Both the position numbers and the translations under genes were made by a program. Source: Novosphingobium aureum (GTDB lineage Bacteria; Pseudomonadota; Alphaproteobacteria; Sphingomonadales; Sphingomonadaceae). Taken from it: a DNA stretch of 64,000 nucleotides. The notes beneath the pieces are model-generated. The model was not told the origin of the DNA. It worked only from the letters and a program-made list of their open reading frames with translations, and did not search any database. Numbering within the stretch: the stretch's first letter is position 1; the number at the start of each line of letters is the position of its first letter. The stretch covers positions 62,001 to 126,000 of the forward strand of contig NZ_JADZGI010000004.1 of the NCBI RefSeq assembly GCF_015865035.1, in the 5' to 3' direction. Shown piece after piece: positions 26,634-34,470 of this stretch.

Positions 26634-27037
26634 GCCGGTACGACCGCACCCGAGCTTTCGAGCTGGAGCGTGTAGTTGCGCTCGCCGTTGAAATCGCCGG
26701 CATAGTCGAGACGCTGGACGAGGAAGCGCCCGCGCAGCTTCTCGCCGTCCTCGAACGAGAGCTCGTAGTCGTCGAGCGTGCCCGCCATGGCATTGGCGCG
26801 GATGCGGGCCTCGGCAGCGCTGCCGAGGAAAATCCCTGCCGCGCTGACCGAGACCGCGCGGGTGCCGCCGCCCGAGAGCAGCTCGCGCCAGCCTTGCGAA
26901 TCCTTACTGGTGACGACCACGGTCTCGCCGCTCACCGACATTTGCGTGGTGCGCAGGCCCGCGACGGTCTGGTAGCTGGCGGGATCGCCGCCGTCGGAAA
27001 TCTTGAGCAGGAAGGCGCTGCCTTGCTGGGCGGTCAT
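26630..27037 (-). CDS. GTA major tail protein (g9-like)
   Basis: The product has 135 residues, matching TP901-1-type tail tube proteins. It contains GSAFLLKISDGGDPASYQTV, LRTTQMSVSGETVVVTSKDS and the C-terminal RGRFLVQRLDYAGDFNGE. It polymerises to form the tail tube. The ATG at 27037 has GGAG 8 nt upstream; the frame stays open further upstream without support. Confidence 0.9.
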   Translation of the reverse strand: MTAQQGSAFLLKISDGGDPASYQTVAGLRTTQMSVSGETVVVTSKDSQGWRELLSGGGTRAVSVSAAGIFLGSAAEARIRANAMAGTLDDYELSFEDGEKLRGRFLVQRLDYAGDFNGERNYTLQLESSGAVVPA

Positions 27038-27081
27038 GGGCTGTCTCCGGTAGGTCTGGCGAAAAGGGGAGAGGAAGTCGG

Positions 27082-27471
27082 TCAGGTGCCGAGCAGGCGG
27101 AAGGCGAACTCGATCAGCACCGCGCGGCGGCTTTCGGCGCGCTGTTCGGCGCGGGCGCGCAGGAAGCGGATCGAGACCACCTGGAAGTCCGGCTGGCTGC
27201 GCGGCAGGCCGGTGGTGCGCGCCTCGATGGCGGTGACGAGCGCGCCTGTGGCCTCGGGCGCATCGCCGCGGCAATGGAGTTCGAGCGCCACGCGCACTTC
27301 GCGCCCCGGCGCGGTCTTGCAGCTCCAGTCGCTGCTGGCGCTCGCGGCAAGGGCGAGCCAGGGCAGGCTGGTGCGTGCGGGTGCTTCCTCGTGGATGCCA
27401 TTCAATTGCGCGATGAGGGCGGGATCGCTCGCCAGCCAGGCGAGGAGCGCCGTGCGAAGGGCGATTTCCAT
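27082..27471 (-). CDS. GTA tail completion/terminator protein, DUF3168 (g8-like)
   Basis: The product has 129 residues of DUF3168 type: MEIALRTALLAWLASDPALI at the start, DFQVVSIRFLRARAEQRAES near the end. Members cap the tail tube at the head-proximal end. It starts 3 nt after the stop of the preceding 60-aa frame. Confidence 0.85.
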   Translation of the reverse strand: MEIALRTALLAWLASDPALIAQLNGIHEEAPARTSLPWLALAASASSDWSCKTAPGREVRVALELHCRGDAPEATGALVTAIEARTTGLPRSQPDFQVVSIRFLRARAEQRAESRRAVLIEFAFRLLGT

Positions 27472-27474
27472 GGC

Positions 27475-27657
27475 TCAACCTCTCGTGAAACTAGGCCAGA
27501 TCAGCGTGGCGCGGCGCCAGCGGCGCGGATCGTCGCGGCGGGCGAGCGAGCGCTCGACCATATGGCTGCGCGCGATCTGTTCAGCACTGCGCACAAGTGC
27601 GGGGACGAGCCTCGCAAAAGCGGCGCCGGCGTCGGTATCGATGCGCTTGCCGCTCAT
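27475..27657 (-). CDS. Small GTA protein at the head-closure position
   Basis: A 60-residue basic protein (MSGKRIDTDAGAAFARLVPA, ending RRATLIWPSFTRG). I recognise no domain. It overlaps the connector gene by ATGA and ends just before the tail terminator gene, so it is very probably translated. Its position matches Rhodobacter GTA g7 (head closure), but that protein is about twice as long and has no obvious likeness. Confidence 0.7.
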   Translation of the reverse strand: MSGKRIDTDAGAAFARLVPALVRSAEQIARSHMVERSLARRDDPRRWRRATLIWPSFTRG

Positions 27658-28199
27658 GCAAGGCGCAGCCTTCGCCAGGGACGCCACAGCGCGGCGACGG
27701 CGGCGGGAGGCAGGGGCGCGGCTCCTGCACCCTCGCGTTCGCGGTGCTGGTGGGCGGCGAGGCGCACCACGCCGTGGCGCAGGCCCTCGGGCAGCGCATC
27801 CCACTCCTCGGCCAGTCCGGCCGAGAACGTGACGGCAAGGCGCCCGGTCATCGCGGCTTCGAGACGGAAACGGCCCGCGCCCTCGGCATCGATCTCGAGC
27901 GCGTAGTCCCCGGGCGCAAGCGCGACACGCGTGCCATCGGCGGCGATCGACGAGAGCCCGGTGATCGCGCGTACCGGCCTTGCGGCGAGCACCTGCCAGC
28001 CGCTGCGGGCCGGGTGTACTTCCTCGCAGGTGCAGGCGAGCGGGACCTGGCCGGTAAAGGCCTCGCAGGTCTCCAGCGCTGCGGCGAGCAGGCGGGCGAG
28101 CAGGTCATCGTCGTGGCTGGTGGTGATGCCGAGCCAGAGCTTGAGCTCGGCGAGCACCGATGCGGGCAGGGTGGCCGGCGTGAGGACGACCCGGTTCAT
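27654..28199 (-). CDS. GTA head-tail connector protein (g6-like)
   Basis: The product has 181 residues. The N-terminal helix region LAELKLWLGITTSHDDDLLARLL is typical of the gp6-like adaptor family, followed by a PVRAITGLSSI strand pair and a helical C-terminus. The ATG at 28199 has GGAG upstream (CGGAGTTGCCC); an ATG two codons earlier has no better site. The adaptor binds below the portal. Confidence 0.86.
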   Translation of the reverse strand: MNRVVLTPATLPASVLAELKLWLGITTSHDDDLLARLLAAALETCEAFTGQVPLACTCEEVHPARSGWQVLAARPVRAITGLSSIAADGTRVALAPGDYALEIDAEGAGRFRLEAAMTGRLAVTFSAGLAEEWDALPEGLRHGVVRLAAHQHREREGAGAAPLPPAAVAALWRPWRRLRLA

Positions 28200-28401
28200 G
28201 GGCAACTCCGATCAGGTTCTGGCGGGCAGAAAGGTGGTCCGCGCCGCGCCTGCGCACCGCCCGGAAGAGGGGGACGGGGCAGGTGCGGGCACGGCGCGGA
28301 CCGGGCCGCGGCGGTCAGCGGGCTGGAGGCGGGGACGAGGCCAGCCCTGTGCGTCTTGGGCGCATGCCGCGGCCATCAGGGACGCGTATTGGGGTTGCGC
28401 G

Positions 28402-29544
28402 TCAGGCCGCGATCTTGAGCAGCTTGATCGCGTCCGAATCGAGCACCTGCCCGCCGATCCGCTTGGTCGCGTAGAAGTGCACGAAGGGCTTGTTGGTGAA
28501 GGGATCGCGCAGGATCGCGGTGGCGCTGCGCTCGGCGATGAGGTAGCCGGCGCGGAAGTTGCCGAAGGCGATCGGGAAGGCACCGGCGGCAACGTCGGGC
28601 ATGTCCTCGGCCTCGACCACCGGGTAACCGAGCAGGCGGTTGGGCTGGCCCTCCATCAGGCCCGGCTGCCACAGGAACGAGCCGTCGGCGGCCTTGAGCT
28701 TGCGCACGATCGCGAGCGTCTTCGAATTCATCACCCAGCTCGCACCCTGGCGATGGCCGCCCTTGAGCGAATGGACGAGGTCGATCAGCTTGAGTTCGGG
28801 ATTGGTGTCGAAGCCATCGGCATCGCCCGAGCCGAGAAACTGCAGCGTGCCGAAGCTGCGGCTGGCGTCCTCGAGGGCGCTGACCGGGGCGGCGAGGATG
28901 CCGCTGGGCTGGTTGGTGCCGGTGCCCGCGATGAAGGCTGCGCCCTCGGCGCGGGCGAACTCGGAGGAGATCTCGTCGGCGAGCCAGGACTGGATGTCGA
29001 AGGCGGCATCGTCGAGCATGGCCTGGCTGGCGGCGGGGTTGGCATAGAGCTCGCCGCTCGGCGGGGCGATCTCGGCGAAGTCGGGGGTGGCGGTCTCGGG
29101 GCGTGCCGCGGTTTCGCTGACCCAGCCCGAGGCGGTGCCGCCGGTGGTGATGAGCTTGCGGTAGCCCGCGGTCCCGGTCTGGACGACCTGCGCGATGGCG
29201 CGGATCGGGCTGATGTTCTTGAGGCGCGCCGAGATCATCGCGTCGATCTCGCGCGGGACGGCATAGCCGCCGTCCGAGGGCGCCGCACCCGAGAGCGACT
29301 TGATCTCGGTCTCGCGGCCACGGCGCAGGTAGCCGTCGACGAAACCCTTCACCTCGGGGCTCGCCGCACCCGACGCGCTGCCTTCGATGATCGGACGGGC
29401 AGCGGCGCGGCTGACGCGTTCGAGGCGCGCCTTGACGTCCTCGACGTCACCGCGAAGCGCCTCGACGGCAGCTTCGGTCGCATCCTGGCGGGTGACGAGG
29501 TCGAAGGAGGAGTCCAGCGCCTCGACGGGAGGGGTATTTTCCAT
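28402..29544 (-). CDS. GTA major capsid protein, HK97 fold (g5-like)
   Basis: The product has 380 residues. The N-terminal charged helical delta domain (about 10-50, DATEAAVEALRGDVEDVKAR) would be removed by the prohead protease. The HK97 core contains SDGGYAVPREIDAMI, FIAGTGTNQPSGIL, WVMNSKTLAIVRKLK and LLGYPVVEAEDMP. The ATG at 29544 is preceded by AAAGGTG. About 200 nt after its stop hold no gene I can support. Confidence 0.95.
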   Translation of the reverse strand: MENTPPVEALDSSFDLVTRQDATEAAVEALRGDVEDVKARLERVSRAAARPIIEGSASGAASPEVKGFVDGYLRRGRETEIKSLSGAAPSDGGYAVPREIDAMISARLKNISPIRAIAQVVQTGTAGYRKLITTGGTASGWVSETAARPETATPDFAEIAPPSGELYANPAASQAMLDDAAFDIQSWLADEISSEFARAEGAAFIAGTGTNQPSGILAAPVSALEDASRSFGTLQFLGSGDADGFDTNPELKLIDLVHSLKGGHRQGASWVMNSKTLAIVRKLKAADGSFLWQPGLMEGQPNRLLGYPVVEAEDMPDVAAGAFPIAFGNFRAGYLIAERSATAILRDPFTNKPFVHFYATKRIGGQVLDSDAIKLLKIAA

Positions 29545-29638
29545 GGGGCATTCACCTTTCGCGGGTTGTCGGCCGCCATTTGCCGGGCGGCGCTCGATGG
29601 ACACGGAGGGAAGGGGAGACGAGCGGGAGGCGCGCGGC

Positions 29639-30064
29639 TCAGCCGAGCAGGTGGACGCGCGCGCCGTACTGCATCGGATGCGTGACGAGGCTGACCTCGA
29701 ACAGCTCGAGTTCGAGCAATTCGCGTGCGCCTCCGGCCCGGCGGCTGGCGCGGGCGCGATAGCCGAACGAGAGCCCGGTCACGGCACCGCGGCGCAGGGC
29801 GCGGGCGGCGGCCCCGCCGGGGCGGGCGATCGCGGCGATGACGCGAAGGCCGCGCGCATCCTCGGCGGCGCTCTCGATCCAGCCGATGCGCAAGTCTGGC
29901 CTGTGCTGCCAGTAGAGGGGGAGCTGTGCGTCGGTTTCGGCGAGGGTGCGCGCAAAGGCACCGCGCCGGATCGTGTCGCGTCCGGCATCGGGCTTGTCGA
30001 ACAGCGCGGCATAGCCGGCAAAGCGCAAGGGTTGTGTCCCACCCGCAACTTCTTGGCGAATCAT
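29639..30064 (-). CDS. GTA prohead protease, HK97 family (g4-like)
   Basis: The product is a 141-residue serine protease that matures the capsid. FAGYAALFDKPDAGRDTIRR, the histidine in QHRPDLRIG and the serine in VTGLSFGYRAR fit the HK97 protease pattern. The start codon overlaps the upstream stop (ATGA) and it is followed by the capsid gene. Confidence 0.9.
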   Translation of the reverse strand: MIRQEVAGGTQPLRFAGYAALFDKPDAGRDTIRRGAFARTLAETDAQLPLYWQHRPDLRIGWIESAAEDARGLRVIAAIARPGGAAARALRRGAVTGLSFGYRARASRRAGGARELLELELFEVSLVTHPMQYGARVHLLG

Positions 30065-30369
30065 CGCAGCAGCTCCGTCGCGCCGAGCCGCACCGCCATT
30101 CCGAGCAGCAGCAGCGCGAGTACGCCCCGCACGATCCAGCCGAGCGCTGCATGGCGCGCGCTGGCATTGGCGTCACGCCATGCGCGCAGCAATTCGCGCA
30201 GTTCGGTGAGATCGCGCGGAGCGGTTTCGTCGTCGAGCCCGATCATCGCCAGCATGCGCTGCGCGCCGAGCTCGCTCGCCTCCTCGACGATGGCGCGCAA
30301 GGTGACGAGGTCCGAGCCCTCGCCAGCGGCCTGTGCGATCAGGCCGACGAGCATGTCCTGACGGTTCAT
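30061..30369 (-). CDS. Small helical protein between portal and protease (DUF6127-like)
   Basis: The product has 102 residues: a hydrophilic helical N-terminal part and one predicted transmembrane segment near the C-terminus (GWIVRGVLALLLLGMAVRLG). It overlaps the portal gene and the protease gene by ATGA at both ends, so it is a genuine part of the operon. Rhodobacter GTA has no gene of this size at this place. The family name is from memory; a role at the membrane is only inference. Confidence 0.72.
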   Translation of the reverse strand: MNRQDMLVGLIAQAAGEGSDLVTLRAIVEEASELGAQRMLAMIGLDDETAPRDLTELRELLRAWRDANASARHAALGWIVRGVLALLLLGMAVRLGATELLR

Positions 30370-31550
30370 GGCCGGGTCTCCTCAGGGGAATTGGCAGCGG
30401 TGGGCGCGGGCGCGGGCGCGTCGAGCCCGAGCAGCGCGCGTTTTTCGGACCGGGTCAGGAAGTCCGCGTCGCTGACCTGTGCCCAGAGCCGCTCGCGATC
30501 CTCGGCGAGCGCGGGGACGCGGTCGAGATCGACGGCGATCGCGGAATTCGCGAACCAGGGCGCCAGGCCTTCGGACAAGGCGGCGAGGATCTTGTTTGCC
30601 AGTGGCAGCAGCGTGAGGCGCCAGAGCGCGCGGTTGGCCTCGCGGTAGTTGGCGTGGGTCGAATCGCCGGGCAGGCCGAGCAGCATCGGCGGCACCCCGA
30701 AGGCGAGCGCGATATCGCGCGCTGCGGCGGCCTTCAGCGTAGCGAAGTCCATGTCCGCCGGGCTCATCGCCATGGCCTGCCACGAGAGGCCGCCTTCGAG
30801 CAGCATCGGCCGCCCGGCATTGCCCGCGCCCGCGAAGGCGCCGGCGAGTTCGGCCTTGAGCCGGTCGAACTGGTCGGACGAGAGTGCGTTGCCGTCGGCG
30901 CTTTCGTAGACCAGCGCGCCCGAGGGCCGCGCGGCGTTCTCGAGCAGCTGGCGGTTCCACTCGCTCGCCGCATTGTGCGTCGCGACCGCCTGGTCTGCGG
31001 CACTCAGGCAGCCTGCGCCATAGTGGTCGTCGCCGGGGTGGAAGTGTCGGATGTGGACGATGTTGACGCCTGCATCCTCGTCGAGCGCGGGGATCGCGAT
31101 GCGCCGCCCGCCGACCTCGTAGGCATAGGCCGAGGGCCAGCCGTCCTCGCCCGCGACCACGCTCACCCGCTCGGGACGCAGCGCGAAGAGCTCGACCGGA
31201 TTGCCGAGCGCGTCCTTTAGGACCTGGACATAGGCATTGCCGTGAAGCAGCAGGTGCGAGGCGAGCGTCTCGAGCAGCGACTGTCCCGCGCTCGTTGCAT
31301 GGACGAGCGATTGCAGGCGTGCGTCCATGGGCTTGAGCGGCGCACCGCCGATGCCTTCGGCAACGAGGCGCACCGCGCGCTGCGCGACCGGGTTGTCGAG
31401 ATAGGCGCGGCGCACGGCGGCGTTGTATTCGTAAGGTGCGCGATGCGGCGCGGCATCGGCGAAGAACCAGGGCGAGGCGGTCCCGCGCGCCAGCGGCACG
31501 CGTCCCTGCCCGCCCTTGAAGGCGGCGACGAGCGTATCGATGAAGGACAT
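30366..31550 (-). CDS. GTA portal protein, HK97 family (g3-like)
   Basis: The product has 394 residues. Portal features are YNAAVRRAYLDNPVAQRAVR, ASHLLLHGNAYVQVLKDA, LFALRPERVSVV and the FGVPPMLLGLPGDSTHANYR block. The dodecameric portal forms the DNA entry channel. The ATG at 31550 has AAAGG about 8 nt upstream. Confidence 0.93.
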   Translation of the reverse strand: MSFIDTLVAAFKGGQGRVPLARGTASPWFFADAAPHRAPYEYNAAVRRAYLDNPVAQRAVRLVAEGIGGAPLKPMDARLQSLVHATSAGQSLLETLASHLLLHGNAYVQVLKDALGNPVELFALRPERVSVVAGEDGWPSAYAYEVGGRRIAIPALDEDAGVNIVHIRHFHPGDDHYGAGCLSAADQAVATHNAASEWNRQLLENAARPSGALVYESADGNALSSDQFDRLKAELAGAFAGAGNAGRPMLLEGGLSWQAMAMSPADMDFATLKAAAARDIALAFGVPPMLLGLPGDSTHANYREANRALWRLTLLPLANKILAALSEGLAPWFANSAIAVDLDRVPALAEDRERLWAQVSDADFLTRSEKRALLGLDAPAPAPTAANSPEETRP

Positions 31551-31734
31551 GCGGGGGCCTTTCTCGGGAATGAGGTTTTGCTGCACTTTGCCGCGGGGGC
31601 TTCGACAAGCTCAGCCTGAGCGGGAGTGAGAAGCGGTGCTTGGGCGAGGGGGCGTCCTTCGCCCGAACATCTGTTGCGTGCCGAATTCGTCGAGGGTTTT
31701 GCGGCCCGGCGGCGCGGCCGGGTGCAAGGTCGGT
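31551..31734. other. Gap between GTA large terminase and portal genes
   Basis: This 184-nt stretch is the only sizeable non-coding gap in the head half of the cluster besides that after the capsid gene. It contains the palindromic element at 31597-31624. No ORF is supported. Confidence 0.5.
31597..31624. repeat. Palindromic element resembling sphingomonad dispersed repeats
   Basis: GGGGCTTCGACAAGCTCAG followed by CCTGAGCGG; its core GCTCAG-C-CTGAGC (31609-31621) is a perfect inverted repeat. Strings of the type CTTCGACAAGCTCAG are recurrent in intergenic DNA of sphingomonads as I remember them, but no second copy was found in this window. Confidence 0.5.
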
Positions 31735-33075
31735 TCAGGCCATGCGCACGCGCGGTGCGGCGGTCTTGCCCAGCATGAGTTCGCTCAGTGCCCAGACCAG
31801 CGCGTCGGCGCGGTCGGGCGAACGCCCCGGGCCCTGATAGGCGCCGCCGGCGATTAGGCCGCACATCTCGTCCTCCAGCTCGGCGAAGGTACCGGCGTGG
31901 CGTACCCGGCCCGCCTCGTAGAGCGCCGCGACGGGCTCTGCGCGGGCGACCTTGCCGCGGCTGGCGTGGACCAGCCGGAGCGGTAGCGAAAGCGATGCGG
32001 CGCGCAGCACGCTGGCGACCATCGCACCGCCCTGGTTGGCTTCGGCGACGACGCGGTCGGCCTGCCAGCATTCGCAAGCGGTAGCGACCGCACGGGCCCA
32101 GCGCTCGGGGCTTGCCTTCTCAACCGAGGCGTCGGCGAGGACATGCGCGCTGCCGTCGGCGGCCAGTCCGGCAACGACGATCCCGCAGGCATCGCCACCG
32201 GTTCCGGCGGGCGGATCGACGCCGACGACGACGCGCGTCAATTGCGGCGTGTCGCCGGTGCGGCAGGCCTCGAGCATGGCGCGCGACCACAGCGCGCCCT
32301 CGATCTCCTCGATCAGTTCGCCGTCGAGCTCCTGGCGCCCGAGCAACGAGCGTCCGAAGGTGCGGCGGGTCTGGTCGAGGAAGCTCGCGGGCAGGTTCGC
32401 CGCGTTGTCGTTCGTCGTGCCACGGGTGACGACGAGTGTGTCTTCTCCTTCCTCGAGAATGCGGTGCATCAGCGGGACCGCGCGCGGGGTGGTGGTCGCT
32501 AGCGCTTGCGGGCGGGGGCCGAGACGCAGGCCGAACATCATGTTGTCCCAGGTGCGGTTGGCGCGCGCCGAGGCATTGTCCCACTTGGCGACCTCGTCGC
32601 ACCAGGCGTGGCTGTGCTGGGGGCCGCGCAGGGTTTCGGGCTCCTGTGCCGAGAAAAGGTGGGCCTGAGCGCCATTGGGCCATGTGACCCGGCGCAGCGA
32701 GGGTTCGAACAGCGGGCGGCGGCGAGCGGGCGCGGTGGCGAGCAGTCCGCTCTCGCCCTCGACCATGACCGCGCGCGCCTCGGGCAGGCTGGCCCCGACG
32801 AGGGCGATGCGCGCGGCTGGATCGGCCTCGGCGACGGCGCGGACCCATTCGGCCCCGGCCCGGGTCTTGCCGAAGCCGCGCCCGGCCATGATCAACCAGG
32901 TGCGCCAGTCGCCGGGCGGGGGCAGCTGCTCGGGCCGCGCCCAGAGCCGCCAGTGCGTCGCCAATTCCTCGCGTTCGACTTCGGTGAGTGCGTCGAGAAG
33001 GGCGCGTCGCTCGCCTGTTTCGAGGGAGAGCAGGATGGCAAGCTGGTTGCTATGGTGCATCTCCTTGGTCTCCAT
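31735..33075 (-). CDS. GTA terminase large subunit (g2-like)
   Basis: The product has 446 residues. The ATPase has a Walker A-type loop in MAGRGFGKTRAGAEW and Walker B in HAWCDEVAKW. The nuclease half has VVVGVDPPAGTGGDACG, VVAEANQGGAMV and RADALVWALSELM. It packages DNA into the head. Two starts are possible (33075, chosen, and 33060); both overlap the small terminase gene. The frame is open upstream to 33612 without support. Confidence 0.94.
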   Translation of the reverse strand: METKEMHHSNQLAILLSLETGERRALLDALTEVEREELATHWRLWARPEQLPPPGDWRTWLIMAGRGFGKTRAGAEWVRAVAEADPAARIALVGASLPEARAVMVEGESGLLATAPARRRPLFEPSLRRVTWPNGAQAHLFSAQEPETLRGPQHSHAWCDEVAKWDNASARANRTWDNMMFGLRLGPRPQALATTTPRAVPLMHRILEEGEDTLVVTRGTTNDNAANLPASFLDQTRRTFGRSLLGRQELDGELIEEIEGALWSRAMLEACRTGDTPQLTRVVVGVDPPAGTGGDACGIVVAGLAADGSAHVLADASVEKASPERWARAVATACECWQADRVVAEANQGGAMVASVLRAASLSLPLRLVHASRGKVARAEPVAALYEAGRVRHAGTFAELEDEMCGLIAGGAYQGPGRSPDRADALVWALSELMLGKTAAPRVRMA

Positions 33076-33550
33076 CGGCTGGGCTGGCGGGGAGGTCCCT
33101 GGCGCGGCTGCGCAGCGCCTCGATCTTTGCGTCGATTGCTGCGAGCACGGTCTCGGCATTGCCGTCGCTGGCGATCGCGCGCTGGCGGGCAGCGGTCTCG
33201 CGGTGCGCGATGAGCAGGCGCAGCGCGGTGGCATTGTCGAAGGTGCGCGTTCCGCGCTTGGCGCCGCTCGCAGGCTTGATCTCGCCGTCGCGCAGGCGCT
33301 GCAGAAGTTGCATTTCGAGGTGGTCGTAGCCCTCGCATAGCGCTGCCTGCCAGCGCGCGAAGAAGGCCGGATCGCCGCGCCGCGCCTCGTAGGCCCGGGC
33401 AGGCGGGACTTGTGCCTCGCGCGCCGAGGCCGCGACGTTGGAGGTCGAGGCCAGTGCGGCGAGGAACACGTCCTGCCAGCCGTCGGGAAGACCGGCGTTG
33501 CGCTGCTTGCGCGACGAGCCATCGCCGCCCGATCGGTGCTCGACCGCCAT
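33050..33550 (-). CDS. GTA terminase small subunit-like protein (g1-like)
   Basis: The product has 166 residues. The N-terminal part resembles a terminase small-subunit HTH (GWQDVFLAALASTSNVAASA, AREAQVPPARAYEARRGDPA); the rest is helical. It is the first gene of the cluster and overlaps the large terminase gene. The ATG at 33550 has GGAG 5 nt upstream. Confidence 0.85.
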   Translation of the reverse strand: MAVEHRSGGDGSSRKQRNAGLPDGWQDVFLAALASTSNVAASAREAQVPPARAYEARRGDPAFFARWQAALCEGYDHLEMQLLQRLRDGEIKPASGAKRGTRTFDNATALRLLIAHRETAARQRAIASDGNAETVLAAIDAKIEALRSRARDLPASPADGDQGDAP

Positions 33551-33621
33551 GGGCTCTCCGTCAATGCTGGGTGAAGGGATCGGGCCGCGGAAAAGCGAAT
33601 CGGCGGCGTCAATGTTCTTGT

Positions 33622-33650
33622 TTTGTACTCATCGAACGTGCAAAAGTCAA
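33622..33650 (-). promoter_or_regulatory. Promoter of the GTA operon
   Basis: On the minus strand, TTGACT (33650-33645), 17 nt, then TACAAA (33627-33622) form a good sigma-70-type promoter about 70 nt before the small terminase start. The region is AT-rich compared with its surroundings and divergent from the VTT-domain gene. No promoter of similar quality was noticed inside the 14-kb cluster. Confidence 0.65.
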
Positions 33651-33736
33651 GCGCTTTCTATCACCCGCCTTAGCGCTTGCCGCGGCGCAGCATGGCGATT
33701 AAGCAGCGAACCTCAGGAAATCTTGCGGGGAATACG

Positions 33737-34387
33737 ATGCTGCGGCGTCTCTACGACTGGACGATGGCCAAGGCCTCGCACCGACATGCCGAGGGCTGGC
33801 TGGCCGCAGTTTCCTTCGTGGAATCGAGCTTCTTCCCGATCCCGCCGCATCCGCTGCTGGGCCTGATGTGCCTGGCCGAGCCGAAGAAAGCGGTTCGCTT
33901 CGCGCTGATCACGACACTGTTCTCGGTGTTCGGCGGCATCTTCGGCTACCTCATCGGCTACTTCGTCTACGATCTCGTCGGCCAGCCGATGCTCGAGGCG
34001 CTCGGACTCGCCAAGAGCTTCCCCAAGGTGCGCTGTTACTTCCAGCAGCACGGCGAACTGGCGGTGCTGCTCGGCGCGATGACCCCGCTGCCGTTCAAGC
34101 TGCTGACGATCATGGCCGGGTTCATGAAGATGAACTTCCTGACGTTCGTCATCTCGGCACTGGTCGGCCGCGGTGCGATCTTCATGACTGTCGGCGTGCT
34201 GTTCCGCCTGTTCGGCGCGCCGATCAAGGCCGTGATCGACAAGCACCTGGGCAAGGTTACCGTGCTCTTCGGCGTGCTGCTGGTCGGCGGCTTTGCGGTG
34301 ATCACGCTGATCGGCGGCAGCGCAGGCGGGGACAAGGGAGCCAGTTCCGAATGCGCCGCCAGCGCCGAGGCCGCACCCGCCCCCTGA
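33737..34387 (+). CDS. VTT-domain (YqaA/DedA-like) membrane protein
   Basis: The product has 216 residues with about five hydrophobic segments. Conserved pieces are SFVESSFFPIPPHPLLGLM, GGIFGYLIGYFVYD and LLGAMTPLPFKLLTIMAGFM, which match the VTT (SNARE-associated) family of inner-membrane proteins, proposed to act in lipid movement. The ATG at 33737 has GCGGGGA upstream; an in-frame ATG at 33677 would add 20 residues without a good ribosome-binding site. Confidence 0.85.
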   Translation: MLRRLYDWTMAKASHRHAEGWLAAVSFVESSFFPIPPHPLLGLMCLAEPKKAVRFALITTLFSVFGGIFGYLIGYFVYDLVGQPMLEALGLAKSFPKVRCYFQQHGELAVLLGAMTPLPFKLLTIMAGFMKMNFLTFVISALVGRGAIFMTVGVLFRLFGAPIKAVIDKHLGKVTVLFGVLLVGGFAVITLIGGSAGGDKGASSECAASAEAAPAP

Positions 34388-34408
34388 ACGCGCATTTCTG
34401 CCGCCATG

Positions 34409-34446
34409 AAAAAAGGGGCAGGCCCGAGGAAGGCCCGCCCCTTTTT
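34409..34446. terminator. Bidirectional terminator
   Basis: AAAAAAGGGGC (34409-34419) and GCCCCTTTTT (34437-34446) flank an inner partly paired region. A and T runs at both ends let it end both the VTT gene and the convergent serine palmitoyltransferase gene. Confidence 0.85.
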
Positions 34447-34470
34447 CGTTTCAGCGCAGCCGCGCCTCGA

